A stretch of DNA of 64,000 bases from Ixodes scapularis (Eukaryota; Arthropoda; Arachnida; Ixodida; Ixodidae). The stretch covers positions 51,702,621 to 51,766,620 of the forward strand of contig NW_024609880.1 of assembly GCF_016920785.2 (NCBI RefSeq), written 5' to 3'. This document shows, piece after piece, positions 46,201 through 55,400 of the stretch. A model generated the notes under the pieces. The model saw nothing but the letters and a program-made list of their open reading frames with translations, did not search any database and had not been told where the DNA came from. A program made the position numbers and the translations under genes. How positions within the stretch are numbered: the first letter of the stretch is position 1; every line of letters begins with the position of its first letter.

Positions 46201-46720
46201 CCCAACGCTTCATCTGAGCCAGCTCCTGGTGGCATCGCATCAGTGGCGTAGAGGCGCAGAAGAGGAGCAGACAATTTCCGCCGGGTTTCATCAGCAGCGC
46301 GATGTTCTTGAGCGCCTTCTCTTGATTCCTCACCCAGTTTAGACAGAAGAAAGAGAAGACACTGTCGAACTGACCGTGCCGCTCCACAAAATCGGACACG
46401 TCATCTGCAACAACGTCGAGGACGTCGTATGTAATCTTGGGATGGCCGAAGTGACTCCTGGCGTACTCCACCATGTCCCTGGAGACGTCGACGGCGACAA
46501 TCCTTCGGCACGGAAGACAGCGGGGAAGCAGGCCCTCGCGTGTAAAGTCACCCGTGCCACAGCCCAGATCGAGGTATTGCTGTTCTCCTTTTTCGTCCCG
46601 ACCGAACGACTTCTGGAAGTTTTCAAGCGCCTTGAGATTTACACCCCATTGTATCTGGTTAGAGGCCACGTAGAGTTCCGGCTTTAGTGTAGTCAGGGAG
46701 TCGTCGTTGTTGGCGCGCAT
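28174..46720 (-). CDS. JHAMT-like SAM methyltransferase, gene 2 (exons 46720-46187, 33000-32844, 28346-28174)
   Basis: 864 nt of spliced coding sequence, 287 residues, the usual size of JHAMT-type enzymes. Residues 50-59 are LDLGCGTGDF (SAM loop), D78 follows strand 2 (VAVDVS), TYDVLD is at 97-102, and FSFFCLNWV near 122-130 is the core strand with the family Trp. Introns are 13186 bp (filled by nested retroelements) and 4497 bp. Exon joins are phase 0 (CAC|GTGAGC to TTTCAG|ATT) and phase 1 (C|GTAAGT to CACAG|GG, making Arg). The start is taken at the ATG before PELYV; an in-frame ATG 36 codons upstream is an alternative. Pairing of distant exons is inferred from matching phases, lengths and lack of other candidates. 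Confidence 0.75.
28889..28912 (+). repeat. G24 homopolymer
   Basis: Uninterrupted G run inside gene 2 intron 2. Confidence 0.9.
29033..30707. mobile_element. Non-autonomous Kolobok/T2-type element, TTAA-flanked
   Basis: The left end AGAGACCTTGAAACGAC after TTAA (29029-29032) and the right end, complement AGAAACCATGAAACGATTT before TTAA (30708-30711), are inverted termini matching those of the 16.2-23.4 kb element. No transposase is recognised. The interior has strong small palindromes (GGCTCGTG-6 nt-CACGAGCC near 29370-29392) and carries a later hairpin insert. Confidence 0.6.
30409..30565 (+). repeat. Hairpin-retroposon family, copy 2
   Basis: The leader TTGGGCTAGTTG is followed by AGCGCAAAAAAGACAAGGAC and AAGAAGTATACAGGA. 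Further on TCCTGTATACTTCTTG and TTGTCTTTTTTGCAC form the opposite arm. An extra copy of the right arm lies in the loop. Confidence 0.6.
32844..33000 (-). CDS. Gene 2 exon 2
   Basis: Acceptor GCTGCCCTTTCAG, donor GTAAGT, 157 nt as in gene 1 exon 2. Encodes ICHNFIPPSQDLEGSDVLES then a CKVV motif and NLESLV. Confidence 0.85.
33945..34075 (+). repeat. Dispersed repeat, joined copy of 56271-56336 and 57885-57950
   Basis: The block GTGAGGGAGAGGAGGAGACA and following GACGTCAGAACGC match 56281-56335; the adjoining ATGATTGGTGAATAGACCTA match 57893-57912. Here the two are contiguous; in the other locus 1.5 kb separates them. Confidence 0.55.
34173..34205 (+). repeat. C33 homopolymer
   Basis: Longest single-base G/C run in the window, inside gene 2 intron 1. 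Confidence 0.9.
34645..35160. repeat. GTAACG-rich repeat, probable MITE
   Basis: Repeated AAGTAACG / CGTTACTT words on both strands, with CTGACGCGTTAC at the left and (complement) CAGTGTTGTACGCGTTGCC at the right. The style matches common CAGTGTTG-ended MITEs, but the left terminus is eroded, so the boundaries are weak. Confidence 0.4.
35860..36080 (+). repeat. Penelope pLTR, left copy, with eroded hammerhead-like core
   Basis: Matches 45245-45470: GCTGCACGCTCC, TTAGTCACCC, ATCGAGCAGGTTTGG, AACGTT, GTACCTTTTTTCAA and TTTCTGTCGAAAA. Around 35931-35972 the order GTC, AAGAAATCGAGCAGGTTT, GAAAC follows hammerhead ribozyme layout, but the CUGANGA core reads CTCGAAGA. Confidence 0.6.
36150..37840 (+). 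pseudogene. Penelope reverse transcriptase, 5' part
   Basis: N-terminal segment: LAKGHSFSV, VVGDGIARLD, NLSKEERTLPHKFRED and VILPADKGKSTVVLDR. Palm: SFDAVSMFTSI (motif A), GTAMGASI (motif B), LRYVDDWFCI (catalytic YVDD) and TFPFLDT. The thumb begins near 37740-37840 (SVVSTLLSRAM) and is cut by LINE-a. Several frame changes, for example near 37440 and 37700. Telomerase-related RT of the Penelope class. Confidence 0.85.
38770..38781 (+). repeat. 12-bp target-site duplication, left
   Basis: AGCTAAAATTAT, repeated exactly at 38914-38925; removing the insert and one copy rejoins the LINE-a RT reading. Confidence 0.75.
38782..38913 (-). mobile_element. 132-bp palindromic insert (hairpin-retroposon family, copy 3)
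   Basis: About 104 bp (38782-38885) are a near-perfect palindrome centred on TTTCGAAA; the arms contain GGGACATTAAAGACAAACAG and its complement. On the - strand it starts GTAGATGGTTGAGCGTGTTA, comparable to the GGTAGAAAGTTGGGCTAGTT leader at 58.85 kb. It sits between 12-bp duplications. Confidence 0.7.
38914..38925 (+). repeat. 12-bp target-site duplication, right
   Basis: AGCTAAAATTAT, identical to 38770-38781. Confidence 0.75.
40549..40699 (+). pseudogene. Penelope RT thumb fragment between the two LINEs
   Basis: Reads SIVDDLKKNGYSNSFVERFA, the NGYP-type segment at the end of Penelope RTs, then VPSRPSVCEALA, which continues across LINE-b into VLRKGLRGA at 44757. It proves that LINE-a and LINE-b are two separate insertions. 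Confidence 0.75.
40687..40699 (+). repeat. LINE-b target-site duplication, left
   Basis: GTGAAGCACTGGC, repeated exactly at 44744-44756. Confidence 0.8.
40700..41626 (+). pseudogene. LINE-b ORF1 (PHD-like finger, coiled coil, RNA-binding domain)
   Basis: Starts within a PHD-like finger (CSGVAESTF...WRCRSCR), then a long heptad-rich coiled coil (about 40860-41170: LSAQFAEVNEKLDQLL and so on). Next is the baculovirus FP-protein-like domain typical of CR1/Jockey-group ORF1s (YNRLPNLEIHGMPV, VAVHRLPSKKDKIPPILVRF, FWKAR). One shift near 41245-41300. Stop at 41624-41626. Confidence 0.75.
41740..44558 (+). pseudogene. LINE-b ORF2: endonuclease and reverse transcriptase
   Basis: Endonuclease about 41740-42400: THVNI, FVLTEINISS, GYQVFSYTR, RGGGVAVF, SIYRPP, GDINIDV, DHI and ADHYFVCC. 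RT about 43040-43900: YRPISILSCFANILEK, FLDVRKAFDSVNH, AGVPQGSVLSPLLYNLYVNDL, catalytic QYADDTVIL. C-terminal domain 43900-44558. Breaks include a stop at 41961, an A14 run at 42801-42814 and a T-run shift near 43535. No RNase H, which agrees with the CR1/Jockey group. Confidence 0.8.
44720..44756 (+). repeat. Inverted target copy plus right target-site duplication of LINE-b
   Basis: GCCAGTGCTTCAC (44720-44732) is the exact reverse complement of the 13-bp duplication GTGAAGCACTGGC (44744-44756), separated by an 11-nt loop. The inverted copy sits between the LINE tail and the right duplication. Confidence 0.8.
44757..45206 (+). pseudogene. Penelope GIY-YIG endonuclease domain
   Basis: Reads through CVLRKGLRGA and a stop, then RPKDSLFSSERAHGVVYNIS, CAKCPATYIGER (GIY/YIG core, here VYN...YIG), HERSAVAEHCGAHDHPIEF and FLESWHM (catalytic Glu region). 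This is the C-terminal nuclease of canonical Penelope elements. It ends near 45204. Confidence 0.85.
45245..45470 (+). repeat. Penelope pLTR, right copy, with eroded hammerhead-like core
   Basis: Direct repeat of 35860-36080. At 45288-45316 GTCACCCCTAATGA, GAAACCGAGCAGGTTT (a self-pairing stem II) and TAACG follow hammerhead order, but CUGAUGA reads CTAATGA and GAAA reads TAAC, so cleavage is not expected. Confidence 0.6.
45471..46186. other. Intron sequence beside gene 2 donor
   Basis: About 45990-46186 aligns, inverted, with 55935-56110 next to the gene 3 donor (landmarks ATGAAACTAAAG, GAAGCTTAT-type segment). The rest is unrecognised. Confidence 0.5.
46187..46720 (-). CDS. Gene 2 exon 1: N terminus and SAM-binding domain
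   Basis: 534 nt, identical in length to gene 3 exon 1. It begins MRANNDDSLTTLKPELYVAS and ends MKRWEKYAH before GTGAGC. About 90 percent identical to gene 3 at protein level by eye. The frame stays open 36 codons upstream to another ATG at 46828. Confidence 0.88.
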
Positions 46721-47064
46721 CGTGCTCTGGTTGTTAACTGTCTGATTTCTCAGAAGCGTGAGGTAAAACAACGGTGCCTGAAACGCGTCCTCGACGGGTG
46801 TGTTTAACGTCTTAGATCGCGCACGCATCCAATGTAAACTCCTGGACCAAGTGGCAAAAAATGGTGATACAGAGGCTGGCGTGTCAAGCTGGCGGATATC
46901 GCAATCCTGGCGGTCGGTATTAAAAGTCCCGTCAAAAAATGTGAGCGAACGCTTGTGTCGCTGTTCTCGCGGCGTCTCAATTCCCGGATGCCAAAGCTCC
47001 CGGCAGCTGTGAAACTGAAGCGACGTGCAGCAGAACAGGTGTTGTTGTTTGATGACAACCGCAA
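46721..47064 (-). promoter_or_regulatory. Gene 2 5' region, conserved with gene 3
   Basis: Aligns on the gene strand with 55060-55400: shared GTTCTGC, CAGTTTCACAG/CAGCTTCACAG, CGCCAGGATTxCGA, AGCTTGACACG and GGATGCGTG. It should hold the 5'UTR and core promoter. No TATA box is obvious. Confidence 0.5.
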
Positions 47065-47777
47065 GGTTTAACCCAATACGAACTGTTTATTTAGTCTAAA
47101 TCTACAACTCAAGCTTCGTTAAACACAGAAGAGTTCTTTTGCGTGGCGTCTTTCGTGGCGTTCCTTTTCGATCTCTCTTGTTCCCACACCGGGCTGTTGC
47201 TGTTGCTCGCGTCTTCCTTCTCTCTCTTCCGACCAACGTCTCAAATTCCGCTTCTTTTCCGATCCGCTTTTCGCACCCCCAGATGGTTGATGGCGGCGGC
47301 AGACATCTCGTCTTGCTCATGTTCGCCCGAGCTGGTGTAAACATGACGTGAGGCCGCGGGCAAAGCTCAGTCCGTCAGGTGCCAGTCGAGGTTACCCGAG
47401 CATCCATGTGGTTTCCTCGTGCTCGGTGTTTTTTTCTTTGTGTGTGCTTATTTATCGTCTTGTCTGTTTACGTTTTCACGTTGCGCCGTACCGCGTGAGA
47501 TTTATCGCTATCTCGTTGTCCGTTTTTCTGTTTCTTGCACTCCCGAGCTCCGAGTCAGAGTTCAAACTTACAACAGGTGTCTCCCACACCCAGCACCGCT
47601 GCTCTGCCACCACCAAGATCGCGACCCGCGACAGCATGATACTTCTATGACGCCATCACGTAGAAATCGAGGAACCACATGTTAGGACACGGTAAATACA
47701 CCAGTCAGATACGTGTTCTAGACACCATCGTGTAACATTTCAATGCGAGTCCGTGAAACGAGAAATGTGAGCCCTCT

Positions 47778-47862
47778 GGACAGAGCATCTTTTGCGGGCT
47801 TGTTCAGGCTACACAGCAAGCAAGAGTTGCCTCCGATTCCTGTATCTGTGCACGACTCGATC
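47778..47862 (+). repeat. Inverted-duplication marker, partner 54801-54880
   Basis: ACAGAGCATCTTTTGCGGG and AGCAAGCAAGAGTTGCCTCC are matched by the complement of 54805-54875. Confidence 0.65.
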
Positions 47863-48404
47863 TCTACAAATGCTCTCTTTTTATTTTCCTTTTTTTTATT
47901 TTAATTCGTACCGTCTGCTTTTATAATTATAGAACTACGGCTGTACTAACGGCATGACGTCCCTATGTTCTGCCGCGCGCCCCGAATGCTCATTCACCCC
48001 CCTAGAAAAAAAAAACATATCAAAAATAAGTTTTTGAACAGGTTAACGAGTTAAAGCTTAGCGACACTGAGCGCTCGAACTGTAGACTTAAACATCACGA
48101 GTTTAGTTTACAGGCTCGCTAATATTTTTATTTGTGCTCATGATAAGCAATTAAGATTCTATTGCCAGAGTCAAGATGAATTGGTCAAATGTCCAGTTTG
48201 TTAAATCTCGTCGAACACTTGCTTGGCGAGAATCAACGCAGTAACTAAAAAACGTTTTCGAAAAACAAAACAAAACCAAAAACTGAGGCTTGCGTCACAC
48301 TGGTAACGAAAGATGCTCCTAAAAGACTAATATAAATGTGAAGATAGATTACACCGTAAGTCTTGCTTTTTTGTCTCTAATGTTAAACATTTATTACCAA
48401 CAGG

Positions 48405-48640
48405 ATCGTTCGATCATTGGTTACGTGATGCAGAAGCTCGCGCTGCAGAACTCAGGACCCTGGGTTCAATCCCCACCCCCGTTTCCCCTCTGCCCGTTTC
48501 GATCTGGATGAGCATCGTACTGGCGCGCGGTCGTGTGTCACTACTGCGTGATGCACGTTAAAGACCTTAGGCTAGTGGTTGTACTGCACTGGCTAAATTT
48601 CTTATCTACCGCTATGAGTCTCGTCGCCCGTTGGGGCAGA
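48405..48640 (+). repeat. tRNA-derived SINE-like sequence
   Basis: TGCAGAAGCTCGCGCTGCAG then GGGTTCAATCCCC (B box) and, 90 nt on, TGATGCACGTTAAAGACC. The last resembles the GTGCACGTTAAAGAACCCC core of a widespread arthropod/mollusc SINE. A T17 run follows. No tRNA fold is supported. Confidence 0.5.
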
Positions 48641-50399
48641 CCAGGTTCTAGGCTGTATCAACATACACACAACCCAATTTTTTTTTTTTTTTTTTTTGCA
48701 ATGTGTACTGAAGTTGAATTGCCCTCAATGAAGCACAGGTTGTTGCGCGTTAATTTTTGAAAATAATACATAATCCACGTGCTCCTAATGTTGTTTGTCA
48801 GAGTAAAATTAATTAATACGAGGACTCGTATATACAACAATGGATGACGGGTAAAACCGGATATGGTTTTGCCCGTCAGATTTAGAAAGCTACCGATATT
48901 TTTCAATCAATATTTGCGCAAGTATTCTAGCCGAGTCAATAAAGGAGTGTGAAAACAATAAATAGAAAGAACGTATTCGTTTGAATGATAAATGTATGAC
49001 GGTTGGCATGCTCAAAAGCAATGTTCGAAAGATTAATGAAAGTTAGCTTTAAAAAAACCTCCCCTCCCCCAATAAAAGAAAAAATCGCATATAAAAGCTT
49101 TATTTTCGGAGACTCGGATTGCTTTCTTTTTCCCTAAAGCTGTGCTTATTCCATATAAGCGATGTCGAAACAAACTGTAAAGGGCTTTGCCTAACAACAA
49201 AGTACTAACGCACCTGCGCTTTTTTTATGCTAACCTAGTCAAACTTGGTGACTTTTTTTTTAACAATATAGTTATATATTTTTTTTTTTTTTTTTTGCGA
49301 ATCGCATTCAAATGGAGCCTGGGAGAGAAACACAACCAGCTGTCGATTGTTTCCAACCTCAAAGATCTGGCCTCAATAAGCCGTTTCTATCCCTGAAGTG
49401 GTTCCAACCCGTAGACCGTGTTCTACAGTTTGCTCGATCTTACTTTAGAACAAACTCTTCGTAGCTTGCGTATTTAAAACCTACCCACGTTCAGGTTGTT
49501 TTCTTGGTTTTGTCACATTATATCACCCGATAGAGGAGCTCAGATCTACCCGAGTTATATTTGGAACACATTCATAGAATGATGGCCAATGACAGCCTAA
49601 ATTTAATACATCATTTCCCAAAAAACGAAAGTCCCGTTTTCTATTCGCGACAATGTGACAAATGATCGAACAAGCCTGTTGGTAATACAAAAACTAAACA
49701 TTAGCGAAGAAAGCATGACTTGGGGCCTAATACACCTTCAAGTTTATAGTAGTCTTATAAGCGTATCTTTCGGTACCAGTGTGACACAATCCTGTGTCGT
49801 TGTTTTGTATTGTTCGAAAACGTTTTTCTGTCCCTTTGTTTTGAGTTCTGGTCAAGCCAAAGCTTGACGAAAACTCAACAAACTGGACATTTTAATAATC
49901 CAGCTTGACTGCTGCACTACGATATCCTGGACGCTTCTCAAGCTCACAAAGAAAGATTATAGCGAGCCTGCTAATTGAATTCGTGATGCTTGAGTTTACA
50001 GTTCGAGCGCTTCGTGTTGGCAATCTCCGGCGTCTTAAGCCACGCACAACCAGGCGTGGGTGGTTGAACCCACATGGCTCGGGGTGCGTGGTGACGCCAC
50101 TCACCGAACACTGCACTCAAGCGGGTGCCCACTGCGTGTGGGTATGGGGGCCTGCGTGGCTGGGGTTCGTGGTAGCGCCCCTCACCGGGCACCTAACATT
50201 TAAGGTATAGGCGCCCCCTTCAAAGAGAGCGACAACACCAGGTCTGCAGTTTGTAGACATCATCATGTTTTAACAACCGTTAGGATTGTGTCGATGAACT
50301 CTTCTGGAGGAAAATAACTTTACATACCAAAGAACACAAACAATATGGGGTATAAGGTATATATTAAACTGAGATGAATACAATATGCCCCCGACTGAA

Positions 50400-53300
50400 G
50401 TGTCCTGACTTAAATAATAATAATAATTAATAATAAATCAATCAATTAGTGTTCACTTGAGTATCCAAGAATAACTTAATTAATAAAACGGAAACACCAG
50501 GGTAATGGTGGAACGCAGTCCACCGGTCTGACACTAGAGCAGTCACAAATTTGAAGACAGTTCAAGCAGTAAGAACGAGCAGAACAACAACGTAAAAGCT
50601 ACACCAAAGCTTGCAAATTTTAAACAAAGGCAAATAACATGATATCGTAGCGACACATGACTACTTATCAACCATTTTCAAACATTAACTGCTTGCAAAA
50701 GGAGAGATCAAAAGTTATGCAGCATGAACTGAAAATATCGATAGCATCAGAGTATACGTTGTAGCACTCCGCCGATTTAAGAATAAGGCTTAATCGATTA
50801 AAATGCCTAGAGGTATAAAACGATAATTGATGCCAAGTAGCACACATAAAACTCTAATGTTCGCTCCTATCAAGAGGTTGGGAGAGTTAATAAAACCGTG
50901 AAGAATCTTAATTAAAAACAACAAATAAGCATTAGCCCGACGCTGATGCAGGCTCAGCAAGTTCGAAGAGTTCAGAATCGGTTTCATATTGGAAGTTGTG
51001 TACAGCACTCTTAGCTTAGCAATATTTAAAAATGTAAAAAAACTTATTTTGAACTCTGTCAAATGCCAAGGAGTTAGTTTTTGGAAATTCAGTTCCACAC
51101 AACATGAGGCGTACAGAAGTGGCAGTCTTACTAACGAGCGGTACAATGTAAGAAACGTAAACTAATTTTTAAATTCCTTTGTTATACGAAATGTGGCGCC
51201 TAACGTGCGGAGAAATGAGTTTACAACTGTTGTTATGTGATCATCAAACCTCAAAGTCGAATCAAACATAACCCCCAGGTAATTTATTTTAGACACACCC
51301 GGGGACAATTCACTGCAGATGCTATAAGAGTAAATGGCATTCAATGTCTCCTGTGAAAATGGCATAACTTTGGTTTTCGATCTGTTAAGACAAAGATAAT
51401 TAACCGAGCATTCATTGTAGAGTAAACATGCGTCCTCTTGAAGCCTAATGCAATCATTAATGCTAACTATGTGTCTGTGTAGTCTTATATCTCTGCATAC
51501 TTCAGAAATGAAGACTTAGGGGAAAACAAAAACGGACGAAACATCGTTTACAAAAATAGAGAACAGGAGGGGACCTAAAACAGATCCTCGAGAAACGCCA
51601 GAGGGAGCACTGTAGAATGAAAAGGCTATATTGTTAACCCGGGTGTTTGCGATTCTATTTGTCAGATAGTTTTAATCCAGTCAAGAACTGAGCCGCACAC
51701 TCCATAAGCAGAACGCTTTGCTATGAGAATAGTGTGATTAGCAACGTTGAAGGCCTTGCTCAAGTCAAAGTAGATAACATCCAGCTGACCTTCATTGCAA
51801 ACGACCTGAAAAGGGGTGTACCTAAAAGTCGCGAGATTTGTAGCAGTTGACCTGCCAGACATAAGGCCGTGTTGGTTAGAGATGGCTATGTTACAAAACT
51901 TAAAAGATAAGAATTCATATATGACGTATGATGTATAATGTAATACATAGCCTAATAAATTAGTCATCGACATGAATGCTACTGTGTAAGTCGCCGAACT
52001 CAGTCAAGTGAGGCAACGTAGGTGACGCGCGTTCGAAGCCGTTTTTATAGACAACTACATTGAGCTGCAAACAACTCAGGTACACTCCCCGCATCGCCTT
52101 CATGAAAATCTAGAGTTATTTCCGGCCTTACGTTCTTCCCAAGGAGAGATCAAGCGTACTTCCGGTATTTCTTTAAATCTTTCACAAGGTTTAACTCCAC
52201 AGACTTGCGGTGAAGTTTTCGATCACGGTTAATTAAATGCGTGCATTGCTTTCTACGGGTCTTGAATTCAGCATCCCACTTTGGTAGACCGTTTTTTCCT
52301 AAATTTCCTGTGCAAGAAGGCCTTTCTGGTAAAGAACGTTTTTAGTTCTGAGGAAAACCAGTTAGGAAAACGAGAATTATTTTATGTTTTTAACGGAATG
52401 TATATATGTCCACAGCCCCCAGAACAATTCTCGTGAGGCGAGCGACTTTCTCATTTACATGGAGGGGCTCCAGAACAGATGAAGTTGACATCCATAAAAC
52501 AATTGTACATCCCAATGTAGTCCCCTGCCGAGAAATTATACGAGGTGGGAAGAAGGCTTCTTTCAGAAGGAATGGCGCCAACTGATGAAATACAGGAGAA
52601 CACTACCTCATTTGCAGGTTGATATATATCTTTAGGGAACTATTGGGATTCACGCGATCTGAATTAGAAAAACATAGATATAAGGATTTTTCGTGGTCGT
52701 TAAGAATGCAATTTTGCTAAGATCTAAAAACGAAGTAAAGTTCAGTAGGTGGCTGCATTTTTGCTTGCGAAAACATTTGTCAGTGTGAACATTTAAATTT
52801 GTCCAGTTATTACCCGGAGCGTTAAAGTCTCCATTACCAAGATATTGCACCCGTGTAACTCATTCACCGTATTCTCATTGTCAACAAGACACCTGTTGAA
52901 ATCATGAGGTGTTGTTCGAGGAGGGAGATAAAATAAACCAAATATTACACGCTCTCACAATGTGCACTCGATTTCAACCTCTACACACGAAGAGGACCCC
53001 TCTAAATCCTCACGTTTTTTGGGGGGTTGCACAGCCTGTCAGTCGCAATCATCACACCGCCTCCTGTGCTAGCTCATGGAGAAAAGTTACGATCGAGACG
53101 AAAAACTTCAAAATAGGGCGGAAAGTAACCTTGAGAGCTAATGACGGGACACAACCATGTCTCCGTCCAACAAATGATAGTGTAGTTAGATACGGTAACG
53201 CGAGAAAAAAGATAGGCGGCCTTTGTCCGAAGACCACGAACGTTTTCTTACTCATTAATGTTTTTTGCAATGGCCTTGGCCACTTTCACAGACACGTGGA

Positions 53301-53430
53301 GTAAATTATCTCGAAGATTACCTCTGAAGGGCTTGAAGAGCATGACTTCGGCAGGAGAGCAGGGTCTGATAGTTTATCGAAGTCCGCAGCAGCTACACAC
53401 AGATGAAATGAAGAGTGTCGATAATGTTTA
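50400..53430 (-). mobile_element. LINE-c: decayed Jockey/CR1-group LINE
   Basis: On the - strand, in order: RGLRTKA and TETWL (endonuclease start, about 53230-53100), GLFYLPPRTTPHDFN (52960), GNGDFNAPGNNW (52840), RT pieces NQHGLMSGRSTATNL, VIYFDLSKAFNVANH (51780), INYLGVMFDSTLRFDDHI (51280), then the C-terminal domain to 50790. An AT-rich (TTATTA)-type tail lies near 50415-50445. Full of stops. Confidence 0.7.
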
Positions 53431-53434
53431 TGAT

Positions 53435-53650
53435 AATTCAATCAACCAATCAATGTTTATTAAAGTGCCCAGGAACAACCTTGTGGTCTTGGCACGGGCA
53501 GACTGGATGGAAATGAATACATAAAACAAACAAACACAGAAGAGCAATGCACTATATAGTAACTGCATATAATCATACACGACATGCACTGAACTAATAA
53601 TAATAATAATGATACAAAAAAGCCTTAGCAGCAACGTCAGCACGGCGGAG
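53435..53650 (-). mobile_element. LINE 3'-terminal fragment (LINE-d)
   Basis: On the - strand GACCACAAGGTTGTTCCTGG then CACTTTAATAAACATTGATT GGTTGATTGAATT is typical of LINE 3'UTR ends with AATAAA and a short tandem tail. A (TTA)n tract lies at 53594-53612. No coding sequence remains. Confidence 0.45.
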
Positions 53651-54800
53651 TAGTGGGGGGCACAATTTTTTCTAATGTGGACACGTCCACATAACCCTCT
53701 TCCCTCCCCCTCTCCACCACCATTTCTAAAAAGATGGCAGACTTAGGACGCTAGACAAGTGGGCCCAACACAAAGGCTCATCTGAACACAAGGAAGCCGT
53801 CCTTTTTTTACTGCTGGATTACATAAGGTCTAGTACCCATCACCTCATGTAGTATCGATGTAACCACCTACTCACGCCCGCCTCTCTTGACTCAGGATAA
53901 CTAGGTCAGGGCAGGCGATTCTTTGATAAAAATAAATATATGCTTTAGCTCAGTGACTCCGTCGCCCCTTCACCTCCCAAACACTTCTGACCCCCAGCAC
54001 TCAGTATGTTAAAGGTAAAACACTATGCAATGAAGCAAACCTGCCAAACTACCCTTTTCCGATTCAGGTGCCTGTATGTTAGTTTAAGCACTTCTACAGA
54101 AAATGCAACAAAGAAAGTAGAAAATTTCATTATGCCCACAAAATGTTAACCTTATGGGTAACAATGAAAAATAAGTGAACAAATGGCTTCTTTTTGGATT
54201 CAAATTCTGTCTAAATTACTTCGTTTTGAATAAAAAAATATTATAAATTATTTGATGAGAATAAATGTAACTAAAATAGCACCAGTTTATAGGACATGTA
54301 TAGGCCTATCTGCGTTTAGTATTTAAACAGCAAAATGTATGATAAATCCAAAGATACAAGGCTCCAAATATGTCACCGCATCGTCAAAGGTGCGATTTTT
54401 GGCATGATTTATTCCTGGCACGAAATGCGACAAAGCAGTTTAGTTTAAGGAAAAAATAGAGGCCATCCGTCGTACATTTACATGAAAACATTTATATGAA
54501 TGTTTTTGTTTTTAACCTATTTATAACAACCGACAGAACTGGGTACAAAAGTCAAGCAAACTAAGAATAGCATTTCACCTTGCTTCACTTCAGAATTGTT
54601 GCGGAGAAAACTTTTCTACAAAATTTAGATAGTCGTTTAGTTCGTTGTGGAAATGGGGTTGTAATATATTTAACTTGCTGAGGCAAATCAAGATACCCAC
54701 CCCGACACGCGTGCTCTATTTCAAATGAGACTTTCAAACAAAAACAGCCGGTGCGCTTAAAAAAAAAACAAAAAAAAAACATTTGAACAGACTGAGTTGC
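53651..54800. other. AT-rich intergenic, nothing recognised
   Basis: No coding, RNA or repeat feature recognised apart from short A/T runs. Confidence 0.5.
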
Positions 54801-54880
54801 GCACAGATATGTAAAAATCGGAGGCAACTCTTGCTTGCTCTTTAGCCTTATTAATCCCGCAAAAGTTGCTCTGTACAGTG
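54801..54880 (-). repeat. Inverted-duplication marker, partner 47778-47862
   Basis: GGAGGCAACTCTTGCTTGCT and CCCGCAAAAGTTGCTCTGT are the complement of 47778-47845 with a few changes. Confidence 0.65.
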
Positions 54881-54927
54881 GGCTTACATTTACATAGTTT
54901 CACTGACTCGGATTGAAATGTTATACT

Positions 54928-54965
54928 ACGGTGCCTGGAACAGGTCCTCGACTGGTGTTTTTACC
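54928..54965 (-). pseudogene. Inverted fragment of JHAMT-like exon 1 leader
   Basis: ACGGTGCCTGGAACAGGTCC TCGACTGGTGT matches 46771-46805 on the same (+) strand at about 29 of 35 positions. It is therefore the reverse complement of gene 3's own leader at 55318-55350. It lies 350 bp before gene 3, pointing the opposite way. Confidence 0.6.
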
Positions 54966-55059
54966 ACGTCCTACTAAGTGGTCCCTCCATTTTCAGCCCT
55001 ACGACGACAGAGAAGAGTCATGCTGTCGGCGGCCGCCATCCTGTTGGATGCACAGCTGC

Positions 55060-55400
55060 GGTGGTCGATGTGGCAGACATCTGTTCTGTCGCAGGTTGTT
55101 CTCCAGCTTCACAGTCGACGGACGCTTTGGCAGCCAGGAGTTAGGACGCCACGACGACAGCCACGTTCGCGTTTCGCTCGTATTTCTGCAGGGACTTGTA
55201 GCACCAACCGCCAGGATTACGACATCCGTCAGCTTGACACGTCAGCTTCCGGGGCGTCATCTCTTGCCACTTTGTCTCGGAGTCTGCTTTAGATGCGTGG
55301 GCGATATAGTACGCTGACCACACCCCTCGAAGACGCGTTTCGGGCATCGTCCTTGCGCCTTGCACCTCTGAGAAGTCACACCGTTTACAACTTGAGCACA
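55060..55400 (+). promoter_or_regulatory. Gene 3 5' region, conserved with gene 2
   Basis: Counterpart of 46721-47064. An in-frame upstream ATG at 55293, also kept in gene 2, gives a 36-codon open leader with no stop in either gene. The leader is much less conserved (about half identical) than the protein after 55401, which favours 5'UTR over coding. Confidence 0.5.

Larger units (their letters stand above)
47065..50400. other. Intergenic between head-to-head genes, part 1
   Basis: 47065-47777 has no counterpart in the gene 3 arm and may be an insertion. 47778-47862 pairs inverted with 54801-54880. 48405-48640 is SINE-like. Two T-runs lie at 48677-48698 and 49279-49297. 50060-50200 contains two imperfect copies of TGGCTxGGGGTxCGTGGT at about 80-bp spacing. 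No gene recognised. Confidence 0.5.

Noticed and set aside
47065..47700. Solo LTR
   Set aside because: The segment is absent from the paired duplication arm and begins near a poly(A)-like region, but no matching terminal motifs or target duplication were found.
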